Part shown: in pieces, positions 1 through 5,357 of the stretch | How the letters are laid out: each line of letters starts with the position of its first letter | How positions within the stretch are numbered: the first letter of the stretch is position 1 | From: Anaerolineales bacterium | GTDB taxonomy: Bacteria > Chloroflexota > Anaerolineae > Anaerolineales > VGOW01 | Direction of reading: 5' to 3' | Assembly: GCA_919901875.1 (NCBI GenBank) | Contig: CAKKQG010000186.1 | Span: 1-5,879, forward strand | Length of the DNA: 5,879 bases | The notes under the pieces: model-generated | What the model was told of the DNA's origin: nothing | What the model saw: the letters and a program-made list of their open reading frames with translations, nothing else | Databases searched by the model: none | Program-made: the position numbers and the translations under genes

Positions 1-191
1 TATTCCTTATCGTCAAACCTGCTCGTGCGTTCAGGCGGATCGAGAGTAAGTTGCTCGCGCTTGTGGATCATCAACGGCAAGCAATTGGCGCACAGCCATA
101 TCTCGCGCTCCTTGTAATGCCACAACATCATCGGCACTTCGTCTTGCGTCGTTCCGCAGTTCAAACACTTTTTAGAATTCTCTTCGCTCAT
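1..191 (-). CDS. Small two-CxxC (zinc-ribbon-like) protein, 3' end outside window
   Basis: An open frame starts at the ATG at 189-191 and runs without a stop to the window edge, giving 63 complete codons; the C-terminus is missing. The visible protein begins MSEENSKKCLNCG and has two cysteine pairs, CLNC at about residues 9-12 and CANC at about 34-37, spaced like the two knuckles of a zinc ribbon. The segment between them is rich in aromatic and charged residues (LWHYKEREIWL), and the second knuckle is followed by LPLMIHKREQL. I expect it to bind one zinc ion as a small cytosolic protein, but I do not recognise a named family and give no function. The start is well supported: GGAG lies six bases upstream, inside the heptad array that separates this gene from the aminotransferase gene. 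It is the last visible gene of the run and may be co-transcribed with the rest. Confidence 0.72.
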   Translation of the reverse strand, partial: MSEENSKKCLNCGTTQDEVPMMLWHYKEREIWLCANCLPLMIHKREQLTLDPPERTSRFDDKE

Positions 192-193
192 TT

Positions 194-242
194 CAATCTC
201 CAATCCCCAATCTCTAATCTCCAATCTCCAATTACTAATTAC
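194..242. repeat. Seven-unit degenerate heptad array (CAATCTC type)
   Basis: Seven consecutive 7-base units read on the plus strand: CAATCTC, CAATCCC, CAATCTC, TAATCTC, CAATCTC, CAATTAC and TAATTAC. They fill the whole spacer between the aminotransferase gene and the small two-CxxC gene. The last unit contains the aminotransferase stop codon (TTA at 239-241 on the plus strand), and the first units carry the GGAG used by the next gene. There is no opposing inverted arm here, unlike the spacers at 1352-1424 and 5290-5355. Confidence 0.9.
198..201 (-). promoter_or_regulatory. Shine-Dalgarno GGAG supplied by a heptad repeat
   Basis: On the minus strand GGAG occupies 201-198, followed by six bases (ATTGAA) and then the ATG at 191-189. 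This is a good Shine-Dalgarno spacing. The same GGAG or a near copy recurs upstream at 7-base steps because it is part of the repeated unit. It is the only clear Shine-Dalgarno sequence among the five starts visible in the window. Confidence 0.65.
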
Positions 243-1348
243 TTTTCTTTTAGAACTTCCCTCAACGCCTCAATCAGTCTCTCATTCTCGGCGCGCAAGC
301 CCAGCGTCGCCCGCACCGCATTCGGCATCCCCCAGGCCGCCATCGGGCGGATGATCACGCCGCGCCGCAAAAGTTTTTCGTTGAGAGTCGCCGCAGGCAT
401 CGGCAGGTTTGTGAGCAGAACAAAGTTCGCTTGGCTCTTTACATACGTGAGATCAAGTGAGTCAAACGCGGCATACAACCATTCGCGTTCTTCTCGCGCG
501 AACTGTTTGCTGCGCTTCAAATGCTCATGATCGTCCAGACTCGCTCGCGCCGCGGCCAACGCCACCGCGCCATTGTTGAACGGCAACTGCGCGTGATGCA
601 CATACTCGATGATGTCGGGTTTCGAGACGGCATAACCGACTCGCATATTGGCAAGACCCGCACTCTTGCTAAAGCTGCGCACCACAATGGCGTTGCGCCC
701 AGCAAGAACGTATTCCGTTCCCGCACCATAGTCCGCGCCCTCATCCACAAAATCAAAATACGCTTCGTCAAAGACGACGACCACATTTTCCGGAACGCGC
801 TTCATAAAATCGGCGACTTCGGATTTACTAAAGATCAAGCCCGTCGGGTTATTCGGCGCGCACAAAAAGATCAGGCGCGTGTCAGCAGTGATCGCCGAAG
901 CCATCGCCTTAAGATCAAAGCCCAAACTCGGAGTCGGCGGCGTCAGTACCGGTTTGCCGCCGAACATCGTGGTGAAGAGGTGATACATCGGGAAGGATGC
1001 GCTGCACGTCACCATCTCGCCGCCATCGAAGATGAACGACTGGCTGATCATGCGAATCACATCCGTTGCGCCGTTGCCCACGATCACGTTGCGCTCGTCA
1101 AGGCTCGAATGTATGCGCGGCGCAATCGCCTGCCGCAGATCGCGCTCCGAAATTCCGGGATAACGATGCGCCTCACTCAACATTTTGCGCGCCGCTTCCA
1201 TCGCCATCGGCGACGGACCCAAGGCATTTTCGTTCGAAGCGATCTTGATCACGTCGTCAAGACCATACTCGCGTTGAACTTCCTCAACAGATTTACCGGC
1301 GATATAAAGTGGAACTTTTAATAAGTTAGGGTTGATTCGATAAGTCAT
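239..1348 (-). CDS. hisC: HisC-like PLP-dependent aminotransferase
   Basis: This 369-residue protein is a fold-type I class I/II aminotransferase closest to histidinol-phosphate aminotransferase, which exchanges an amino group between imidazole-acetol phosphate and glutamate. The usual landmarks are in order: IKIASNENALGPSP near residues 35-47, YPG near 63-65, GNGATD at 91-96, APNNPTG at 164-170, FDEAY with the PLP-ring aspartate at about 194, SFSKSAGLANMRVGY with the Schiff-base lysine at about 228 and phosphate-contacting Arg at about 236, and the C-terminal arginine in VRATLG at about 346. Length is normal for the family. The start is fixed by an in-frame TAA directly before the ATG; no Shine-Dalgarno sequence is seen. 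HisC homologues often act on aromatic amino acids. No other histidine gene is present, and the gene follows a molybdenum hydroxylase and an arylpyruvate-type oxidoreductase. A role as an aromatic aminotransferase is therefore a real alternative. The stop codon lies in a heptad array. Confidence 0.88.
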   Translation of the reverse strand: MTYRINPNLLKVPLYIAGKSVEEVQREYGLDDVIKIASNENALGPSPMAMEAARKMLSEAHRYPGISERDLRQAIAPRIHSSLDERNVIVGNGATDVIRMISQSFIFDGGEMVTCSASFPMYHLFTTMFGGKPVLTPPTPSLGFDLKAMASAITADTRLIFLCAPNNPTGLIFSKSEVADFMKRVPENVVVVFDEAYFDFVDEGADYGAGTEYVLAGRNAIVVRSFSKSAGLANMRVGYAVSKPDIIEYVHHAQLPFNNGAVALAAARASLDDHEHLKRSKQFAREEREWLYAAFDSLDLTYVKSQANFVLLTNLPMPAATLNEKLLRRGVIIRPMAAWGMPNAVRATLGLRAENERLIEALREVLKEK

Positions 1349-1351
1349 TTA

Positions 1352-1424
1352 ATTTTTGATTGTTGATTGCTGATTTCTGATTGAGCGCACACTCCACAAT
1401 CAGAAATCAAAAATCAGAAATTAT
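1352..1424. repeat. Inverted pair of heptad arrays (ATTTCTG type)
   Basis: On the plus strand, 1352-1383 holds ATTTTTG, ATTGTTG, ATTGCTG, ATTTCTG and a partial ATTG. After a 13-base spacer (1384-1396), 1397-1424 holds the opposite orientation: CAATCAG, AAATCAA, AAATCAG and AAATTAT. The arms can pair into an imperfect AT-rich stem. The structure fills the 72-base spacer between the molybdopterin subunit and aminotransferase genes and contains the molybdopterin subunit's stop (TTA at 1421-1423). There is no T-tract on the minus strand as in a standard intrinsic terminator. The unit matches the family of the array inside the upstream gene at 2413-2447. Confidence 0.87.
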
Positions 1425-3727
1425 TTCTTCGCTTCCTCTAAAGCCCTCAACACCCTCTCCGGCGTCATCGGCAACTGCGTCAACCACACGCCCGTCGCAT
1501 CATGAATGGCATTGGCTATCGCCGCCGCTGTCGGCGTCCCGCCCATCTCACCCACGCCCTTCGCGCCGAACGGTCCTTGCGGATCATCCGTCTCAATGAT
1601 GATCGATTCGATCTGCGGCATATCGGCTGAAGTGAAAAGACGATAATCAAGAAAATCTGGATTCATCACACGACCCTCTTTCACGATCAACTCTTCGGTC
1701 AAGGCATAACCGAGTCCCATTTGCGCGCCGCCTTCGATCTGTCCCTCCACCGCCATCGGGTTGATCGCCCGTCCCACATCGTTGGCGCACACCAATCGCA
1801 ACACGCGCACCTTGCCCGTCTCGGTGTCCACTTCCACTTCCGCCATCTGCGTGCCGAAGCCGTACGTCGCGCTGATGTTTCCTTTGTAAGTATCTTTGTC
1901 CACCATCTTCGTCGGCGGGTCATACCAGCCTTCACCGAGAATCACTTTGCCGCCTTCACGATAATGACGTGAGCGCGCGACTTTAGCCAGATCAGCGGAT
2001 CGATCCGAATCGTTGACGAAAATTTTTCCATCGCGCGTAACCAACGATTCAGGTTCAGCTTTTAACAACTCGGATGCCGTCTCGAACAATTGCTTCCGCG
2101 CATCCATCGCCGCGATGTGCGCCGCGTTCCCCGCAATGAACGTCGTGCGGCTGGCGTGAACGCCGACATCCCAAGGCTTCACATCGGTGTCGCTGTTCAA
2201 CACATTTATATCTTCAACTTTGACTCCCAACACTTCAGCGACAATCTGCGCCAAGATCGTTTCCGATCCCTGACCGATCTCCGTGCTACCAGTGATCAAC
2301 GAGACGTGACCGAAATCATCCACCTTCACCGTTGCCCCGCAGCCATCGCTTTTATAAATCCGCGCCCCGCCGCCGACGTTGAGTGTTGAGGCAAAACCAA
2401 TTCCGCGCTTCAATTTCTGATTGTTGATTTCCGATTTCTGATTACTAATTCGACTGTCCTTCTGACTTCCGACTTCCGACCTCTGACTTCCCACGTCTGC
2501 TCTCGCCGCCACCGCCTCTATACATTCTTTGAGTCCACACGAGGTGATGATCAATCCTTGCGGCATTTCTTCATTCGGGATATTGGCATTTCGCAAACGA
2601 AAATCAACGGGGTCCATATTGAGCGCAACAGCGAGTCGCTCCATCAACGTCTCGGTATAAAACGTGGATTGTGGATTGCCATAACCACGCACCGCGCCGG
2701 TAATTAAATTGTTGGTGTAAACACAATCCGCTTCAAACTTGACGTGCGGCACACGGTAGAGCGAGGCGGTTGTCTCCATCATCACCAACGGAGTCACACT
2801 ACCCCACGAGATGTATGCGCCGACATCCAACAAAGCGTAAGCATCACGAAAAGTGATCTTGCCATCGCGCTTCGCTCCGGCGCGAGCGTGAATGAGCGCG
2901 GGCTGGCGCATCGGCGCGGCTAAAAATTCTTCGTGGCGCGAAAAAGAAATACGCACCGGCTTGCCCGCTTTGCGCGCCAACAATGCCGCAATCGGTTCAT
3001 AAGGATAAATATCGAGTCCGCGCCCAAACGCGCCGCCAATGGCAGTTTGAATAATGCGAATGTCGTTACCCTCAATGCCCAACGCTTCCGCCAGATCGCG
3101 CTGCAGCAAAAACGGAATCTGTGTCGTGCTATACAACGTCAAGTGGTCGCGATGATCGAATGAGGCGATGACCACGCTGGTCTCCATCGCTGCGTGCGCC
3201 ACATAAGGTAATTCAAAATCGGCTTCGACCACCACGTCGCTCTCGCGCTCACCTTCAACAATATCGCCGTGCGAGTATTTATATTTTTGAAACAGATTCG
3301 ATTTTCGTTCGGGATGAATCAACGGCGCACTATCCTTCATCGCTTGGCGCACGTCGAACAATGGAGTCAACGGTTCGTATTCGATTTCAATTAAGTCTAA
3401 CGCTTCCGCCGCAGTGTCGGCGTCAACGGCGGCAACCGCCGCCACTTCATCACGAAAGCTTCGCACCACGTCGCCCTTGATCGGCGTGTTATCTTTTCCG
3501 TAACCAAATTTTGTCGGGGGGTTGTCGGCGGCAGTGAGGATCGCTTTCACGCCGGGCAACTTCAACGCGCGTGACACATCCACCCGTTTAATTTTCGCGC
3601 TGGCGTATTGCGAATATAAAATTCGCCCATGCAACATGCCGGGCAACTTCACATCATGCCCATACACGGTGCGACCCGTTGCCTTGTCGGGCGCGTCTAA
3701 TTTCGGAATACGCTGACCAATTACCAT
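1421..3727 (-). CDS. Molybdenum hydroxylase, molybdopterin-binding large subunit
   Basis: This 768-residue protein is the Moco-binding subunit of a xanthine dehydrogenase/aldehyde oxidase family enzyme, which hydroxylates an aldehyde or N-heterocycle using water. An N-terminal a/b hammerhead domain covers about residues 14-125 (DKATGRTVYGHD near 14-25), followed by two Moco-binding domains. Visible active-site motifs are STTQ (Gln203), GGAFGRGLD (231-239), GAVRGYGNPQ (344-353), GSTEIGQG (480-487) and GAKGVGEMG (721-729) with the catalytic Glu at 727. It lacks the AYRCSFR loop of Mo/Cu CO dehydrogenase. By hand alignment the xanthine-oxidase Glu802 and Arg880 are Leu239 and Val315, so xanthine is an unlikely substrate; the true one is unknown. 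The ATG at 3727 is the only start before an upstream in-frame stop (3758-3760), and no Shine-Dalgarno sequence is seen. Oddity: residues about 411-438 are a low-complexity linker encoded by two heptad repeat arrays. Confidence 0.93.
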   Translation of the reverse strand: MVIGQRIPKLDAPDKATGRTVYGHDVKLPGMLHGRILYSQYASAKIKRVDVSRALKLPGVKAILTAADNPPTKFGYGKDNTPIKGDVVRSFRDEVAAVAAVDADTAAEALDLIEIEYEPLTPLFDVRQAMKDSAPLIHPERKSNLFQKYKYSHGDIVEGERESDVVVEADFELPYVAHAAMETSVVIASFDHRDHLTLYSTTQIPFLLQRDLAEALGIEGNDIRIIQTAIGGAFGRGLDIYPYEPIAALLARKAGKPVRISFSRHEEFLAAPMRQPALIHARAGAKRDGKITFRDAYALLDVGAYISWGSVTPLVMMETTASLYRVPHVKFEADCVYTNNLITGAVRGYGNPQSTFYTETLMERLAVALNMDPVDFRLRNANIPNEEMPQGLIITSCGLKECIEAVAARADVGSQRSEVGSQKDSRISNQKSEINNQKLKRGIGFASTLNVGGGARIYKSDGCGATVKVDDFGHVSLITGSTEIGQGSETILAQIVAEVLGVKVEDINVLNSDTDVKPWDVGVHASRTTFIAGNAAHIAAMDARKQLFETASELLKAEPESLVTRDGKIFVNDSDRSADLAKVARSRHYREGGKVILGEGWYDPPTKMVDKDTYKGNISATYGFGTQMAEVEVDTETGKVRVLRLVCANDVGRAINPMAVEGQIEGGAQMGLGYALTEELIVKEGRVMNPDFLDYRLFTSADMPQIESIIIETDDPQGPFGAKGVGEMGGTPTAAAIANAIHDATGVWLTQLPMTPERVLRALEEAKK
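2413..2447. repeat. Heptad array A inside the molybdopterin subunit gene
   Basis: Five 7-base units on the plus strand: ATTTCTG, ATTGTTG, ATTTCCG, ATTTCTG and ATTACTA. They belong to the same family as the intergenic array at 1352-1424. On the coding strand they encode roughly ISNQKSEINNQK (residues about 427-438). The reading frame stays open. Confidence 0.88.
2459..2493. repeat. Heptad array B inside the molybdopterin subunit gene
   Basis: Five 7-base units on the plus strand: CTTCTGA, CTTCCGA, CTTCCGA, CCTCTGA and CTTCCCA. It lies 11 bases from array A. On the coding strand the unit is close to GTCGGAA, differing from array A's ATCGGAA mainly in one base. It encodes roughly VGSQRSEVGSQK (residues about 412-423), a paralogous version of the peptide from array A. 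Confidence 0.88.
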
Positions 3728-3733
3728 ATTTTC

Positions 3734-3805
3734 AAAGGAACAAAAGGAAACAGGGAACTAAAGGAAAGCCTTTCCCTTGTTTCCAGTATTTCCTTTATTT
3801 CCTTT
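3734..3805. repeat. Purine/pyrimidine inverted repeat between small and large subunit genes
   Basis: A purine-rich arm at 3734-3768 (repeated AAAGGAA, GGAAAC and AGGGAA-like units) faces a pyrimidine-rich arm at 3770-3805 (repeated TTTCC units), with almost no loop. The arms are imperfect reverse complements, for example GGAAAG at 3763-3768 against CTTTCC at 3770-3775. Units are about 8-10 bases rather than exactly 7. The element fills nearly all of the 67-base spacer and contains the stop codon of the iron-sulphur subunit (TTA at 3795-3797). It has no U-tract, so I do not call it a terminator. Confidence 0.8.
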
Positions 3806-4262
3806 CCCCGTTCAACACTGCTTCCACAATTTTTTTGTATCCCGTGCATCGGCACAAATTTCCAGCCAGACCGTCGCGCACATCTTCTTCAGTCGGATGT
3901 GGATTCGATTCGAGAAGTGCAATCGCCGCCATCACTATGCCCGTGGTGCAGAAGCCGCATTGGATGCCGCCTTCCGCAACCAACGCTTTTTGAACCGGAT
4001 GCAACCCATCGGCGGGCGTGATGCCTTCAACGGTGATCACGCTGTCGCCGTCACAATCGGCAGCGAGCGTCATACACGACGTGATCGCTTTGCCGTTTAA
4101 GATCACGGTGCAAGCGCCACAGTCGCCCGAATCGCAACCGCGATGCGCGCCGCGCAATTCCAGATCGTTTCGCAACACATCCAACAATGATCGGCGCGGA
4201 TCGATCAGCAATTCTTGATGTTCGCCATTCACGTTTAAAGTTAGATGAAACTTTTTTGCCAT
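3795..4262 (-). CDS. Molybdenum hydroxylase, 2x[2Fe-2S] small subunit
   Basis: This 155-residue protein carries electrons from the molybdenum site of the large subunit to the FAD subunit, in the cytosol. The N-terminal plant-ferredoxin-type domain (about residues 5-80) binds the first cluster through Cys43, Cys48, Cys51 and Cys63 in the pattern GCDSGDCGAC...C. The C-terminal helical domain (about 85-150) binds the second through Cys102 and Cys105 (QCGFC) and Cys137 and Cys139 (CRC), followed by TGYKKIVEAV. All eight ligands are present and the length is normal for the family. The common CTPG after the third pair is CTTG here, a conservative change. The ATG has no visible Shine-Dalgarno sequence and is preceded by a T-rich stretch. 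The last residues (GERK) and the stop codon fall in the flanking purine-rich repeat. The gene sits between its FAD and molybdopterin partners. Confidence 0.95.
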   Translation of the reverse strand: MAKKFHLTLNVNGEHQELLIDPRRSLLDVLRNDLELRGAHRGCDSGDCGACTVILNGKAITSCMTLAADCDGDSVITVEGITPADGLHPVQKALVAEGGIQCGFCTTGIVMAAIALLESNPHPTEEDVRDGLAGNLCRCTGYKKIVEAVLNGERK

Positions 4263-4282
4263 AAAAAATGTGACAGCACTTA

Positions 4283-4365
4283 CGTCATTGCGAGGAGCGT
4301 TCTTTGCGACGAAGCAATCTCCAAACGCGACTGGGATTGCTTCGCAAAGTGCGCTCGCAATGACG
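4283..4365. repeat. Long imperfect palindrome (CGTCATTGCGAG ends)
   Basis: The left arm (4283-4319) begins CGTCATTGCGAG and continues through CTTTGCGA to GAAGCAATC. The right arm (4335-4365) is its near reverse complement, from GATTGCTTCGCAAAG to CTCGCAATGACG, with a 15-base loop. The outer 12 pairs are perfect, and an extra few bases in the left arm would form a bulge. It is GC-richer than the heptad arrays and has no 7-base period. I recall this type of palindrome as a recurrent intergenic element in many unrelated bacteria, which a search would confirm. It lies upstream of the iron-sulphur subunit gene; the T6 run near 4263-4268 is too far from the stem for a normal terminator. Confidence 0.85.
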
Positions 4366-4377
4366 GAGCAGGTGATT

Positions 4378-4454
4378 AGTTACTAAAAATTACTGATTGA
4401 ATCTCCAATCTCTAATCTCTAATTACCACTTACTAATTACCATTTACCAACCCC
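4378..4454. repeat. Eleven-unit degenerate heptad array ending inside the FAD subunit gene
   Basis: Eleven consecutive 7-base units on the plus strand run from AGTTACT (4378) through AAAAATT, ACTGATT, GAATCTC, CAATCTC, TAATCTC, TAATTAC, CACTTAC, TAATTAC and CATTTAC to CAACCCC (ending 4454). The central units are the same family as 194-242. The array extends about 20 bases into the FAD subunit gene and supplies its last codons (VNGN) and its TAG stop (4433-4435). The outermost units at each end are weak matches. Confidence 0.82.
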
Positions 4455-5278
4455 GTCAACCCTCGCTTCACCATCACTTCCACTATCTTTCGTCGATACC
4501 AGACTGAACCGCGCACATCATCAATCGGTCTCGCTTCTTCGGCAGCGATCTTGGCGGCGCGTTCAATACGTTCTTTCGTCAACGATCCGCCCATCACTTC
4601 TTCTTCCGCCTTCTTGGCTCGCAACGGGATCGGCGCAACCGCGCCCAATATTATTCGCACTTGTGTGAGTGGATTAAATCCGCGACAAGCGATGCCCACA
4701 CCGACCACCGCAATATCCATATGCTCGCGCGGCGAATGTTTGAGATAAATTGATTTACCCTCTTGCTTCGGAACTTCGAGCGAGATCAATAACTCGCCGA
4801 CTCCCAAAACGGATTTGCCGGGTGCGGTAAAAAATTCTTCGAGCAAGACTCGCCGCTCACCTTTCGCGCCATTGATCACCGCCGTTGCGTTTAAGGCGAT
4901 CAAGATCGGCGCAAGGTCAGCCGATGGCGCGGCGTTACACATATTGCCGCCAACAGTTGCCAGGTTGCGAATTTGCACCGAAGCCATTGTCGCCGCCGCC
5001 GATGACAACGCCGGATAATATTGACGAATGATTGGGGATTGCTTGATCTCTTCGAGCGTGGTCAGCGCGCCAAGCGTGAGGTGAGAATTAAATGTAAGCC
5101 CGCGCAGATCGGGGATGCGTTTGATATTGATAATTGCCTTCGGCGCGAGACGACCGGCTTTCATCTTTAATAGCAAGTCAGTGCCGCCGGCGATCATCCT
5201 GGCGTCGTCGTTATATTTTGAGAGAACTTCACTGGCTTCAGAAAGAGTCTTGGGAGAGAAGTAGTCGAACGGTTTCAT
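4433..5278 (-). CDS. Molybdenum hydroxylase, FAD-binding medium subunit
   Basis: This 281-residue protein has the vanillyl-alcohol-oxidase-type FAD fold and passes electrons from the iron-sulphur subunit to the final acceptor. FAD-binding motifs are AGGTDLLLKMK (30-40) and NLATVGGNMCNAAPSAD (105-121), followed by the usual REHMDIAVVGVG (184-195), the LGAVAPIPLRA segment (211-221) and a C-terminal domain ending WYRRKIVEVMVKRGL, all in family order. Length is typical of CoxM/XdhB-like subunits. No inserted cysteine-rich [4Fe-4S] loop of the 4-hydroxybenzoyl-CoA reductase type is seen. The start at 5276-5278 fits the family N-terminus (MKPFDYFSPKTLSEA); no Shine-Dalgarno sequence is visible. The gene precedes the iron-sulphur and molybdopterin subunits. 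Its final residues VNGN and its stop are encoded by a heptad array, so the original C-terminus may have been altered by the repeat. Confidence 0.93.
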   Translation of the reverse strand: MKPFDYFSPKTLSEASEVLSKYNDDARMIAGGTDLLLKMKAGRLAPKAIINIKRIPDLRGLTFNSHLTLGALTTLEEIKQSPIIRQYYPALSSAAATMASVQIRNLATVGGNMCNAAPSADLAPILIALNATAVINGAKGERRVLLEEFFTAPGKSVLGVGELLISLEVPKQEGKSIYLKHSPREHMDIAVVGVGIACRGFNPLTQVRIILGAVAPIPLRAKKAEEEVMGGSLTKERIERAAKIAAEEARPIDDVRGSVWYRRKIVEVMVKRGLTGLVNGN

Positions 5279-5289
5279 GCGTGTTAATA

Positions 5290-5355
5290 GCGTATTGCGT
5301 ATTTCGTATTCCGTGTCGCGCGCGAATAATACGCATTACGCAATACGGAATACGC
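5290..5355. repeat. Inverted pair of four-unit heptad arrays (GCGTATT type)
   Basis: The left arm holds GCGTATT, GCGTATT, TCGTATT and CCGTGTC (5290-5317). After a 10-base centre (GCGCGCGAAT), the right arm holds AATACGC, ATTACGC, AATACGG and AATACGC (5328-5355). Outermost units pair 7 of 7, the next 6 of 7, and pairing decays inward. The element makes up most of the 79-base spacer between the oxidoreductase gamma subunit gene and the FAD subunit gene and begins two bases after the gamma subunit's stop codon. No U-tract follows on the minus strand. Confidence 0.9.
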
Positions 5356-5357
5356 TT

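Noticed and set aside
51..530. Plus-strand open frame of 159 codons spanning the heptad array at 194-242
   Set aside because: It reads through the repeat (QSPISNLQSPITN) and is antisense to both the two-CxxC gene and the end of the aminotransferase gene. No start signal or family resemblance.
521..1321. Long plus-strand open frame (266 codons) antisense to the aminotransferase gene
   Set aside because: It has no recognisable motifs, is rich in Arg and His as expected of an antisense reading, and lies entirely within a gene with full family motifs.
2413..2493. Frameshift or pseudogene in the molybdopterin subunit because of the low-complexity segment
   Set aside because: The frame continues unbroken into the second Moco domain, and all downstream motifs, including the catalytic glutamate, are intact.
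1421..3727. Aerobic CO dehydrogenase large subunit (coxL)
   Set aside because: The Mo/Cu active-site loop AYRCSFR is absent; the corresponding position reads AVRGYGNPQ.
4283..4365. Intrinsic transcription terminator
   Set aside because: The stem is strong but the T-run on the minus strand is about 14 bases beyond it. The genes on either side encode subunits of one enzyme, which argues against full termination here.
4378..4454. CRISPR array
   Set aside because: The units are 7 bases long, contiguous and degenerate, with no spacers. The same holds for the other heptad arrays.
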